Source of the DNA: JBKEAR01 sp047972425
GTDB lineage: Bacteria > Pseudomonadota > Alphaproteobacteria > JBKEAR01
Length of the DNA stretch: 26,177 bases
Assembly: GCA_047972425.1 (NCBI GenBank)
Contig: JBKEAR010000043.1
Span: 1 to 26,177 of the forward strand
Direction of reading: 5' to 3'
Position numbers and translations under genes: made by a program. The notes beneath the pieces were generated by a model. The model was not told the origin of the DNA. It was given only the letters and a program-made list of their open reading frames with translations, and made no database searches. Positions 7,886 to 15,844 of this stretch are shown piece by piece (the stretch's first letter is position 1; every line of letters starts with the position of its first letter).

Positions 7886-7922
7886 ACAGGGGAGCCCGTC
7901 CCCCTAGAAATTTAGATTTTTA

Positions 7923-7998
7923 CAGAATTAAGCATAGAAAATGCAATGGCATTTTCCTTTAGGTCAACGCTTGCGTTGCGGGGCATAGGGGCAGAGCC
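7923..7998. repeat. Modular hairpin repeat, copy 4 (diverged)
   Basis: This copy keeps the order of copies 1 and 2 but differs in sequence. The first stem is GAAAATGC/GCATTTTC (7937-7956) where copies 1 and 3 have GGAAAACC/GGTTTTCC, yet pairing is perfect and the AATG loop is kept. The second hairpin CAACGC-TT-GCGTTG (7965-7978) has a shorter loop. The third is degenerate (GGGGCAGAGCCTC). It ends 39 bases past the tonB stop and may serve as its 3' end; no clear U-tract terminator for tonB is seen. Confidence 0.75.
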
Positions 7999-8036
7999 TC
8001 GTCAATAAAATAAAGGCAAAGCCCCATACATAATAA

Positions 8037-8780
8037 CTAACGATAACTAATTTGCACAATGGCCGCTTTGGCTGTGCCGTTTTGAATATAGGGGCGGCAT
8101 TTGGCGGAGCGGGCAGAGCTTAAGGCTGCTTTATCAAAGGCGGCAGAGCCGGAGGATTGCGCGAGTTTTATAGTTTTTTTACTACCCGACGGGCTGAGTG
8201 CAATGCGCACTAAAGCCGCTTGTTTGGCTTTGGATTTGCTAGAGGCTTTGGCAACGGAACAACGGGCGGATTGTGTTTTGCCTTTATTAACCTGCCCCTT
8301 ACCTTGCCCTTTTGTTGCTGCTGCTTTTCTATTGGTGGGTGTTTTGGCTTTTGGTGTTGCGGGCGCTTCTTCAATATAAGGGAAGTCAGGGGTTAAGTTG
8401 GCCAAACGTATGGACTCAGTTTGTTGGATAAGCTCTTGTTGTATATGATATTCTTGCTCATCGGTATAAATTGTGAAGTTATCGGGGGGCAGAAGCGCCT
8501 GAGATAGTGGCTCATATTGGCTATCATCAAGTTTGGCTGTGGCTTGCACCCATTTTACAGGGGGTGGGGTTTCCTTTAAGAGTGTATTATCATTCAATGC
8601 CGTGGCATCTTCAAGATATTCGGCATAGACGATATTTTTGCTCTCAAAGGGCAAGCTTGCCTGTTGCTGATTATGCTGCCACCCCCAATAGGTTACGCCC
8701 CCTATCAGCCCTGCATGTGTTAAAAGGGCAAGGGAAAATGCGGCAATAGTGGTTACAGAGGATATTGCGGGGCGAGCCAT
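8037..8780 (-). CDS. TonB-family energy transducer, last gene of the B12 operon
   Basis: This protein of 247 residues (from the chosen start) couples the inner-membrane proton force to an outer-membrane receptor, most likely BtuB. It has an N-terminal membrane anchor (about 7-32) with a histidine at H22 as in TonB proteins. A periplasmic linker follows that becomes rich in Lys, Ala and Gln rather than the usual Pro-rich repeats. The C-terminal TonB fold (about the last 60 residues) includes VRIALSPSGS and SSGSAAFDKAAL. I chose the ATG at 8780 because AGGAGG precedes it by 4 bases; the frame extends 11 codons further without such a site. It overlaps the end of btuD by 28 bases. ExbB and ExbD are not in the window and must come from elsewhere. 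Confidence 0.82.
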   Translation of the reverse strand: MARPAISSVTTIAAFSLALLTHAGLIGGVTYWGWQHNQQQASLPFESKNIVYAEYLEDATALNDNTLLKETPPPVKWVQATAKLDDSQYEPLSQALLPPDNFTIYTDEQEYHIQQELIQQTESIRLANLTPDFPYIEEAPATPKAKTPTNRKAAATKGQGKGQVNKGKTQSARCSVAKASSKSKAKQAALVRIALSPSGSKKTIKLAQSSGSAAFDKAALSSARSAKCRPYIQNGTAKAAIVQISYR

Positions 8781-9493
8781 CCGTCCTCCTTTTGGGTAAT
8801 GGGCGTTTGCCAAATATGGCTGAGCTGGGCGGTTGTCATTACATCGGTTGCTGTGCCAAAATCCACCAATTTCCCCTTGTTAAGCAATATCACTTTATCG
8901 GCAATTTGCTTGGCGATATTGAGGTCATGGATAATACAAATAATCAGCTTGTTTTTGCTATGATTTTTTAATAATTCGAACAGCCTGAGGCTGTGATGCC
9001 AATCCAAGCCGGCATCAAATTCATCAAGTAGCCAATATTGGGTATCGCTTGCCATCAGCCGCGCCAAATGCATGCGCGATTGCTCACCGCCGGAGAGTGT
9101 ATTGGCGGCATGCTCGGTAAAATCCTGCAATTCAACCGATTGTAATATCTTATCTATTTTCTCAGCGGGGGTTTTTTGATGCAAAATATGGCGCTTGGCA
9201 TAACCACCCAACTCCACCACTTGCCGCACCGTTAAATCCCAAGCAATGGTCGATTTTTGCGGAAGCCAAGCCATATGCCGGGCAAGCTCTAAGGGTTTGT
9301 AACGGTTTAGTGGCTTGCCCATAAAGGTGATTTCCCCTTGGGTGGGCTGTTGCCAACGGCTCAGCAAATTCATCAATGTGGATTTCCCTGCACCATTGGG
9401 GCCGATAATCGCGACAAATCCTTGGTTCGGTAGGGTGAGGCTGATATTGTTAAGATGTTGATACCAATGAATATTTTTTAAATTGTAACTCAT
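8753..9493 (-). CDS. btuD: Cobalamin ABC transporter ATP-binding protein (BtuD-type)
   Basis: This 246-residue ATPase powers import through BtuC. Walker A GPNGAGKST (31-39), the signature LSGGEQ (133-138), Walker B LLDE with catalytic E158 and the switch H189 are all present. After Walker B the usual Pro is replaced by Phe (LLDEFDAGLD), a small departure. The start at 9493 forms an ATGA overlap with the btuC stop, pointing to translational coupling; a GTG two codons upstream is the alternative. By sequence alone it could serve heme or siderophore uptake, but the cobalamin riboswitch ahead of the operon makes B12 or a related corrinoid the best assignment. Confidence 0.88.
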   Translation of the reverse strand: MSYNLKNIHWYQHLNNISLTLPNQGFVAIIGPNGAGKSTLMNLLSRWQQPTQGEITFMGKPLNRYKPLELARHMAWLPQKSTIAWDLTVRQVVELGGYAKRHILHQKTPAEKIDKILQSVELQDFTEHAANTLSGGEQSRMHLARLMASDTQYWLLDEFDAGLDWHHSLRLFELLKNHSKNKLIICIIHDLNIAKQIADKVILLNKGKLVDFGTATDVMTTAQLSHIWQTPITQKEDGWLAPQYPL

Positions 9494-10434
9494 AACCACC
9501 CCTTTTTACGTTGTTTAAGCAGCAATTGTAAAAAGAACGGAAAGCCAATGAGTGCCATGACCACCCCAATGTAAAGCTCGTTGCGGGTAGGGATGATGCG
9601 CACCAGTAAATCGGCTGCAAGCATCATAAATATGCCCGCAAATAGGCTGTAAACCATGACCATGCTCGGTTTGTTTTTGGCAAGCGGGCGTACCAAATGG
9701 GGTACCATGAGCCCAATAAAGCCAATAGCCCCGCAAAAGGCCGTAACCACACCCACCGATAGGGCAATACCAATGGCGAGCTTGATGTAAAGCCCTTTAA
9801 GGTTGACCCCCAAACTGGCTGCCACAGGCTCGCCCAAAGAGAGGACATCGAGCTGCTTACGGGCAGAGAATAACAGGCCTAAACCAGTGATGGCAAAGGG
9901 GGTGGCATAGATGATTTTTTGCATATCCGCTCGTTTGAGCGTGCCAAAGAGCCATTCGACCATTTCGCCCAAAACCCAAGGGTTAGGCGCAAGGTTAAGG
10001 GCAAGGGAAATGAGCGCACCGGCCAAGCTGCTACTGACTAATCCGGCCAATATTACGGTTAAGATGGAATGGCTTTTATGGGATAAAATGAACAGTAATA
10101 TCACCGAAAACAGCGCCCCCACCAAGCCGCCAATGGGCATAATGAACCCGCTTTGATTGCTGCTGATAAAGTAAAAGCAGGCAATAGCGCCTAAGGCCGC
10201 CCAGCTGCTCACACCCAATAATCCGGGCTCGGCCAAGGGGTTGCGCAGTAGGGATTGTATTGCCGCACCCGATACACCTAAGCAAGCCCCGGCAAGTATG
10301 GCCATGAGTATTCGTGGTAGGCGAACATCTAATAAAATTAGCGGGTTAGTGGTTAATCCGGCGGGTCCTAACAGCAAATTAAGAGCAATGAATATTAAAA
10401 TAGACAATGTTATCAAAGAGATATGTTTTATCAT
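9490..10434 (-). CDS. btuC: Cobalamin ABC transporter permease (BtuC/FecCD family)
   Basis: This 314-residue inner-membrane protein has about ten predicted membrane segments. It forms the translocation channel as a dimer with two BtuD subunits. The FecCD-family motifs are DVRLPRILMAILAGACLGVS near the N-terminus, RNPLAEPGLLGVSSWAALGA, and GFIGLMVPHLVR in the coupling region. I placed the start at the ATG at 10434, which overlaps the btuF stop as ATGA and has AAGGAG upstream. The longer frame adds 18 hydrophilic residues inside btuF and is unlikely. The length is close to E. coli BtuC. Confidence 0.9.
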   Translation of the reverse strand: MIKHISLITLSILIFIALNLLLGPAGLTTNPLILLDVRLPRILMAILAGACLGVSGAAIQSLLRNPLAEPGLLGVSSWAALGAIACFYFISSNQSGFIMPIGGLVGALFSVILLFILSHKSHSILTVILAGLVSSSLAGALISLALNLAPNPWVLGEMVEWLFGTLKRADMQKIIYATPFAITGLGLLFSARKQLDVLSLGEPVAASLGVNLKGLYIKLAIGIALSVGVVTAFCGAIGFIGLMVPHLVRPLAKNKPSMVMVYSLFAGIFMMLAADLLVRIIPTRNELYIGVVMALIGFPFFLQLLLKQRKKGWL

Positions 10435-11213
10435 GGCATCATCTCCTTCAGTTTTTCGGCGGCCCCAACAAGCTCCATAGAAGGGCATATGGTAAATTGG
10501 TCGGAGATATCGTAAATAGGTACAGCCAAATCTTTAAGGGCTTTATGCTGTAATAGGCTATCGCTGAGTTGCGGGCGATTGGGGCTTCGGTTGATAGTCA
10601 CAATTATATCGGGCGGATTGGTGAGTATTTCTTCTATACCAATCATGCCGTAACCATTGCCTTTGTGATAATTGTTGATGCCCAAAATATCAAAAATCAC
10701 ATCATAATGGGTGCCTTGTTTAATCGTGAATCCATTGGGGGCCAAAATGAGCATGTTTTTATCCGTTTTTGGGGGGATATTTTGTAAAATTTCATCGATT
10801 TTTGCATTCAATTTTTGCCCTGTTTGGGTTTTTAAAACTTCATCTAGGCGGTTATGGAGGGTTTTAAGCTCTGTTAAGTTGGTTGCCCAAGGGATTTGAA
10901 TGGTGGAATATGGATATTTTTGGAGCTTTTGCGGGAGATTGCCAAAGCTCAACATAGAAGTTAAAATTTGCTCTGGCGCATAGGCAATCACCTCTTCTAA
11001 GCTGCCATTATGGCTAAGGCTACCTGTGGGGAGGGTGATGGGTAGGCTAAAACCATCCTTGGCTTGGCGGGTGAACATCACGCCATTGCTGCCCACAAAG
11101 CTGGCCAAATAATAATCCGCACAGATATCCAGTGATAACCGCTTAAGCGGTGCAGCCATGGCCACACCGCTATAAAGTGCAAGGATAATGGGTAATATCC
11201 GTGCATAACCCAT
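10431..11213 (-). CDS. btuF: Periplasmic cobalamin-binding protein (BtuF-type)
   Basis: This 260-residue protein has a signal peptide (1-20, cleavage after AMA) and belongs to the class III (BtuF/FepB-like) metal-chelate binding proteins. It delivers B12 to BtuCD. Family features are LSLDICADYYLASFVG early, the EEVIAYAPEQILTS helix-turn region (about 73-86) and a second such element, IEEILTNPPDIIVTINRS, in the C-lobe, separated by a long connecting helix. It lies 2 bases after btuB and overlaps btuC, so it is fully within the operon. It is diverged, so the assignment leans on the riboswitch and neighbours. A lower-probability alternative is a siderophore- or heme-binding protein. Confidence 0.82.
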   Translation of the reverse strand: MGYARILPIILALYSGVAMAAPLKRLSLDICADYYLASFVGSNGVMFTRQAKDGFSLPITLPTGSLSHNGSLEEVIAYAPEQILTSMLSFGNLPQKLQKYPYSTIQIPWATNLTELKTLHNRLDEVLKTQTGQKLNAKIDEILQNIPPKTDKNMLILAPNGFTIKQGTHYDVIFDILGINNYHKGNGYGMIGIEEILTNPPDIIVTINRSPNRPQLSDSLLQHKALKDLAVPIYDISDQFTICPSMELVGAAEKLKEMMP

Positions 11214-11215
11214 GG

Positions 11216-13093
11216 TTAGAAGCTGGCCTCTAAGCCCACATAAGCGCCAAAACCTTGGCTGGAATAGCCATCGACAACTTCATAATCTTTGTCGAGCAAG
11301 TTTTGGATATTGGCTTTAAGCACCATATCATCGCTAATGGCATAGGCTGCCCGAAGGTCGATGGTAGCAAAGCCGCCTAAACGCTCACCACCGTAAGAGA
11401 GTTGGTCGGAATAGGCACGGATATCCGCCCCGATATTGAACTTCTCATTGGGTGTCCAAGTAATAGAAGAAGTGAGGCGGTGGCGGGGTTGGTTATAGGC
11501 CTCCATATCCGTTTGGGGATTATAGGATTTAACATAAGCGTAAGAAGAGCCAATCTCTAACCAATCAAATGGCTTGGCCGATAAGCTGGCCTCGACACCG
11601 TAAGAGCGTTGCTCGCCGGCATTGATATACTGATATGTTGCTGTATTATAATCGATTTTATTGTCAATTTCGGTATAAAAACCAGTGATATCAAACAATA
11701 TACGCTCATTCCATAGGCGTTGCTCGATACCGAAATCATAGGATAAACTATCTTCGGCCTCTAGCTCTAAGTTACCATAATAAGGCGCATAAAGCTCATA
11801 GAGCGATGGCGCGCGAAAGCCGCTACCGGCCGAGCCATGAAAGCGTGTGCCTGTGGCATTAACCAAGTAACTACCGGTGGCACGCCAAGTGAATTTATCG
11901 CCAAAAATTTCGTTATCCTGCCAACGACCGCCAAGGGTAATATTGAGGTTATCGGTTGGGGTAAAGGTGGCTAAGCTCCAAAGGGCGGCCTCGTATAAAT
12001 TATGGTCAAAGGCTTTACTATCGTAAGGGGTTAAAAATTGGGCTTCCGAATAGCTGTAATCCCCACCCATGGCAAAGTTGAACCAATCGGTTAGTTGATA
12101 ATCGCCTTTAAGGCTTGCGCCATATTTACGGCCATCGTACCAGCTATGGTCATAACCCGCATAACCTTGGGCATCGTAATCCCTAAATGTACGTGCGGCC
12201 GTTAAATCGAGGCTATAATTGAACTTACCATCAAAAAGCTCTTGCCCTTTTAAGCGGGTATAACCGATATATTGGCGGGTGGATGTATTGTTATCGGCAT
12301 CGCCAAATTGATAGGTAAAGGGGTCGTAGCCATCATATTCGCCAATGGCACGGGTATATTCGGCACCCACTTCAAGGCGGTGATAATCGTTAATATCTAA
12401 CCAGCTGTTAAAACCGAATGTGCCCGATTTAAAGCCATCGGCTTCGTCATTGCCCTCATTTTCGTCCGATGCCGAAATACCGCTGGTATGAAAATAATCG
12501 CCATAAAGGCTAATACCTGCACGCTCGCCATTATAACCGCCTTTAAAATACGGGTTAATGGTATCGTAACTGCCGCCCATAATGCCAAAAGTGCCAAAAG
12601 CACCTAAGGTTTCGGTATCAGAGAAACTTTGGATATTGATAACACCTGCAATGGCTTCTGACCCATAAAGGGTGGATTGGTTACCTTGGGCAACCTCGAT
12701 ACGGCTTAGCTGAAAGCTGGGCATATAGGCAAAATTATAGAAGGGTTGCGGGCTTGTGGGGTCGGCAACATCCACACCATTATATAAAACTTTGGTATAG
12801 CCCGATGATAAGCCCCTAAGGCTCACATTGGTTTGTTGCCCCATGCCGCCATTGGTGGATACATAAGCACCCGGGATAGTGGCTAAAACCTCGGCGGCCG
12901 ATTGACTTTGCTGGGTTTGAATAGTGGTTTCTTCAACCACATTTACCGTTGCGCCTGTTTCGGTTAACGCACTTGTGGAGCGATTCGCAATTTCCACATT
13001 GGCATCTTGGTAAAATATCGGCTCTTCGGCATTGGCTGTAACAATATAGCTAATGCCGGCGATGGCCGTATATGTTAAAAAATGATTTTTCAT
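11216..13093 (-). CDS. btuB: TonB-dependent outer-membrane receptor, BtuB-type
   Basis: This 625-residue receptor imports cobalamin or another corrinoid across the outer membrane using TonB energy. It has a signal peptide (1-22, ANA/EE), an N-terminal plug (about 45-157, with AAEVLATIPGAYVSTNGGMG, VSLRGLSSGY and YGSEAIAGVINI) and a long beta-barrel with the typical SAGSGFRAPSLYELYAPYYG motif. It ends in an aromatic residue (YVGLEASF) as needed for outer-membrane assembly. GAGGA stands 6 bases before the ATG. It is the first gene after the cobalamin riboswitch, which supports the substrate. The size is close to E. coli BtuB (about 600). Confidence 0.92.
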   Translation of the reverse strand: MKNHFLTYTAIAGISYIVTANAEEPIFYQDANVEIANRSTSALTETGATVNVVEETTIQTQQSQSAAEVLATIPGAYVSTNGGMGQQTNVSLRGLSSGYTKVLYNGVDVADPTSPQPFYNFAYMPSFQLSRIEVAQGNQSTLYGSEAIAGVINIQSFSDTETLGAFGTFGIMGGSYDTINPYFKGGYNGERAGISLYGDYFHTSGISASDENEGNDEADGFKSGTFGFNSWLDINDYHRLEVGAEYTRAIGEYDGYDPFTYQFGDADNNTSTRQYIGYTRLKGQELFDGKFNYSLDLTAARTFRDYDAQGYAGYDHSWYDGRKYGASLKGDYQLTDWFNFAMGGDYSYSEAQFLTPYDSKAFDHNLYEAALWSLATFTPTDNLNITLGGRWQDNEIFGDKFTWRATGSYLVNATGTRFHGSAGSGFRAPSLYELYAPYYGNLELEAEDSLSYDFGIEQRLWNERILFDITGFYTEIDNKIDYNTATYQYINAGEQRSYGVEASLSAKPFDWLEIGSSYAYVKSYNPQTDMEAYNQPRHRLTSSITWTPNEKFNIGADIRAYSDQLSYGGERLGGFATIDLRAAYAISDDMVLKANIQNLLDKDYEVVDGYSSQGFGAYVGLEASF

Positions 13094-13138
13094 TTTATCC
13101 TCTTGTTTTTACACGTTTATTCATTTGTTTTTAGGGTA

Positions 13139-13171
13139 TAAAAACACCCCCTTTACGCTATTAAAAGGGAG
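13139..13171 (-). terminator. Riboswitch-linked terminator in the btuB leader
   Basis: On the minus strand, between the aptamer and btuB, CTCCCTTT (13171-13164) pairs with AAAGGGGG (13154-13147) with one G-U pair. The stem is followed by TGTTTTTA. It is 46 bases upstream of the btuB ATG, the position expected for a B12-controlled transcription terminator. A further 7-bp inverted repeat (CTTATCA 13219-13225, TGATAAG 13238-13244) lies between aptamer and terminator and may be part of the switching structure. Confidence 0.75.
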
Positions 13172-13261
13172 CTTATAAAGATAAAATTTTGGCTTTGCCT
13201 GCATATATCTTGCTACCTCTTATCAAACTGTACCCCGTGATAAGTTTATGGTTTGCGTAAG

Positions 13262-13419
13262 ATAAAGGCAGGTCTCCTGACTTAAGCTCTTGGATAATCT
13301 AAATAACCTTCCCGAAAAATTCAGTGGTTATTCAACCGAAAATATTGAGCCTTACAGTTGCGGGGGCAGTGCTGGTTTTTCACCGGCTTCCCTTTTCATT
13401 CCCAAAGGAACACCTTTAT
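13262..13419 (-). ncRNA. Cobalamin (adenosylcobalamin-class) riboswitch
   Basis: The minus strand carries the conserved cobalamin aptamer. Reading 5' to 3' it has AAAGGTGTTCC, then GGGAAGCCGGTG, then GCACTGCCCCCGCAACTG with TAAGG, and finally the B12 box AGTCAGGAGACCTGCC (about 13282-13267). The order and spacing match the known RNA family. It lies about 170 bases upstream of btuB and is followed by an intrinsic terminator, so B12 binding is expected to switch off btuBFCD-tonB. The outer limits given are approximate. Confidence 0.95.
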
Positions 13420-13467
13420 TGCCGTATAAAATGCCATGGCTGATATAAGAATGCAAATATTATTTGT

Positions 13468-13860
13468 TCACTTTGCCGTAAATAATTTATTTCGGTAGTA
13501 TTTATTATTTTTCATATAGTTAGACTGGAAATAATAAATATATAAATTGGTTGCTTTAGCGGAATTGACACGATAACCAACAGCGAGAGTTATATCTAAG
13601 TTATAATGGTTGACTTCACGCTCAACCTTACGTTTGCCTTCAGTTTGAACTATCCGGAATTTCCGGATAGTTGCACTTTTGCTTAGTTCATCTGAGTCAA
13701 AAATATTTTTAATATGCTCATTAACCGTACGAATATTAACCTTAAATATATCGGCAAGCTGCTTTTGTATAATCTAAAAAGTTTCTTCGGTGATATCATA
13801 TTGCAGTTGTATTTCCCCATTGACAGATTGATACAAGGGAAGCGGATTTTCTTTAAGCAT
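13468..13860 (-). pseudogene. RhuM-family gene remnant with in-frame amber stop
   Basis: Translated from the ATG at 13860, the minus strand gives 28 codons, a TAG at 13774-13776, then an open frame to a TGA at 13468. The residues after the TAG (IIQKQLADIFKVNIRTVNEH, then IKNIFDSDELSKSATIRKFR and NHYNLDITLAVGYRVNSAKA) match the N-terminal part of RhuM-family proteins, which often read ETVWLTQ at the TAG position. The stop therefore sits where a conserved Trp (TGG) is expected. After NSAKATN the family match ends and the frame closes at 130 sense-plus-stop codons, far short of the roughly 300 residues usual. It is a broken remnant, probably from a mobile or phage-linked gene. The family's function is not well defined. 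Confidence 0.8.
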
Positions 13861-13954
13861 TAGTTTATCTTGTAATTTTGTTGTTCATCATATTTTTAGT
13901 CTAGATTAACTGGGGCTAAAGCAAAAGGATAATATTTTACGGATAATTAAAAAT

Positions 13955-13989
13955 ATAAAAAAACGGCGATGATTGGGTGCATCGCCGTT
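13955..13989 (-). terminator. Rho-independent terminator of the kdu/TRAP operon
   Basis: A 9-bp perfect stem (AACGGCGAT at 13962-13970, ATCGCCGTT at 13981-13989) with a 10-base loop is followed on the minus strand by TTTTTTTATATTTTT. It lies 52 bases past the dctM stop and ends the kduI-kduD-dctPQM transcript. The stretch 13861-13954 before the remnant holds nothing I recognise. Confidence 0.92.
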
Positions 13990-14041
13990 AAGGTTTTTCT
14001 TATTAAGACTACATGACTCTCTCCGAACTTTTATCCTTTGT

Positions 14042-15343
14042 TTAGGAAATAAATCGGGTTAAATATAGCGATAATTCTGGGAAGATAATCACTAAAGTTA
14101 AGACAATAATCGTTACCAAATAAAGGGGTATGAGCGGGCCAATAATTTTCTCTAATTTAATGCCTGCAACCGATGCCCCCACAAACAAAATACTGCCCAC
14201 AGGTGGTGTACATAGGCCGATTGATAAGTTAAACACCATAATGATACCAAATTGAATGGGGTCTACCCCAAGCTCGTTGGCAAAAGGCAAAAAGATAGGC
14301 GTAAAAATAAGAATAGCCGGCGTGATATCCATAAATGTACCAATGATTAACAAAATCACATTCATCATAAGCAATAATAATAAGCGGTTATGTTTAATGC
14401 TCTCTAAAGCATCGGCAATTAAAAAGGGGATATCCGCATTGGTCATTACCCAAGACATACCCAAGGATGCGCCCACAAGCAATAAAACCGATGTGGCGGT
14501 GACTACGGATTCTAAGAAGATACGCGGCAAATCGCTCACTTTAATTTCGCGGTAGAAAACCAAGGATAATATTAGGGTATAAACAACGGCAATAGCCGAG
14601 GCCTCGGTAGCCGTATAAACCCCTTTAATAATACCACCCACCACAATAATGATAAGCAATAATGACGGAATAGCATCGAGCAGTGATTTTAGAAACAATG
14701 TAATTGAAAATGGTACACGATTAATGGGGTATTTTTTAATCAGTACAATGAGTAATGAGGCAATCATTAGCCCTAAAGCCATTAAAATACCGGGAATGTA
14801 ACCGGCCACAAATAACGAGGCTATGGAGGTGCCGCCGCTGGCAAGGGAGTAAACGATAAGCACATTGCTTGGTGGAATTAACAAGCCTGTGGGAGCCGAT
14901 GCAATATTAACGGCGGCTGAAAAGCCTTTATCGTATTTTTCTTTTTCTTGCATGGGGCCCATAATACCGCCCACCGCCGCCGCCGATGCCACGGCAGAGC
15001 CGGAAATTGCACCAAATAACGCATTGGCTAAAATATTACATAAAGCTAAAGAACCCGGTAACCAACCCACCATGGAAAGGGCAAGGTTAATGAGCCTTCG
15101 GGCAATACCGCCGGAGTTCATTAAATTACCCGCCAACACAAAAAACGGAATGGCAAGCAAGGCAAAAGCATCGAGCCCAAAGGTAAGCTTTTGGGTGATT
15201 ACACTGAGTGAGGCATTAAATGGTAATAATGATAATGCCGAGATTAAAGAGGCGGTTGCAATGGAATAGGTAATGGGCACACCTAAGGCCATTAATAGAA
15301 AAAATATCCCAAATAATAGGATAATGGGGATAGCAATTTCCAT
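14042..15343 (-). CDS. dctM: TRAP transporter large permease (DctM-type), system 2
   Basis: This 433-residue inner-membrane translocation subunit has a dozen or so hydrophobic segments. It shows the DctM blocks LFGAISGSAVASAAAVGGIM, LLIPPSNVLIVYSLASGG and the late GLCTPPVGSILFVGAS. It is the last gene of the kdu-TRAP operon. Its ATG overlaps the dctQ stop by one base (TAATG), with GGGAGGAG just upstream, so the two are translationally coupled. It is clearly a different system from the DctM at 3748-5028, though of the same family. The neighbouring kduI and kduD suggest a uronate-type substrate. Confidence 0.93.
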   Translation of the reverse strand: MEIAIPIILLFGIFFLLMALGVPITYSIATASLISALSLLPFNASLSVITQKLTFGLDAFALLAIPFFVLAGNLMNSGGIARRLINLALSMVGWLPGSLALCNILANALFGAISGSAVASAAAVGGIMGPMQEKEKYDKGFSAAVNIASAPTGLLIPPSNVLIVYSLASGGTSIASLFVAGYIPGILMALGLMIASLLIVLIKKYPINRVPFSITLFLKSLLDAIPSLLLIIIVVGGIIKGVYTATEASAIAVVYTLILSLVFYREIKVSDLPRIFLESVVTATSVLLLVGASLGMSWVMTNADIPFLIADALESIKHNRLLLLLMMNVILLIIGTFMDITPAILIFTPIFLPFANELGVDPIQFGIIMVFNLSIGLCTPPVGSILFVGASVAGIKLEKIIGPLIPLYLVTIIVLTLVIIFPELSLYLTRFIS

Positions 15344-15825
15344 TAGCTTTCTCCTCCCTTATTTTTATTTAACTGGCGTAAATCATCAATGCCGTAATAG
15401 AGCATGCACAAACCAGCAATGGGTAATACAGCCAAAATATAATGCATATGTATTTGCAAGCCAGAGTGAATTTGCTGTTTTCCGTATGCGGTAGAAATCA
15501 TATTATACCCGCCGTAAATTAGGAATAAACAAGCAAAGTTAATCATCATTAAAATGCTTAAATAAGCCAGCATGCGTTGTTTAGGGGGTGAAACTTTATC
15601 TTTAAGTAAATCGATGGATATATGTTTATTTTGGCCGGCCGTATAGGTGCCGCCCAGCAAAATCATCCACATAAAAGAAACCAAAATGATGGATTCTACT
15701 ATACTAGATGGAGCATTAAAAATATACCGCATGATAACCTGATAAGTCACTGCGGCAACCATTATGGCTAAAAGTAAAACACTGGATATCGATAAAAATC
15801 GATCGATAATATTACGGAACTTCAT
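15343..15825 (-). CDS. dctQ: TRAP transporter small permease (DctQ-type), system 2
   Basis: This 160-residue membrane protein has about four hydrophobic segments and the DctQ signature of a YQVIMRYIFNAPSSIVESII region followed by FMWMILLGGTYTAGQNKHIS. It partners DctM and contacts the loaded binding protein. It is separated from dctP by a 59-base gap holding a strong hairpin, and overlaps dctM by one base. It has no independent start signals that would suggest separate expression. Confidence 0.9.
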   Translation of the reverse strand: MKFRNIIDRFLSISSVLLLAIMVAAVTYQVIMRYIFNAPSSIVESIILVSFMWMILLGGTYTAGQNKHISIDLLKDKVSPPKQRMLAYLSILMMINFACLFLIYGGYNMISTAYGKQQIHSGLQIHMHYILAVLPIAGLCMLYYGIDDLRQLNKNKGGES

Positions 15826-15844
15826 GTTCGCCTCGGGTAAAAAT

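Noticed and set aside
8753..13093. Reading the btu operon as a siderophore or heme uptake system
   Set aside because: The proteins alone would allow it, but the cobalamin riboswitch directly upstream of the receptor gene makes a corrinoid the better substrate.
13219..13244. CTTATCA/TGATAAG hairpin as a separate terminator
   Set aside because: No U tract follows it; it is more likely part of the riboswitch leader fold.
14256..15269. Long open frames on the plus strand opposite dctM of system 2 (99 and 134 codons)
   Set aside because: They are antisense shadows of a clearly conserved TRAP permease, have low-complexity unfamiliar translations, and lack a good ribosome binding site.
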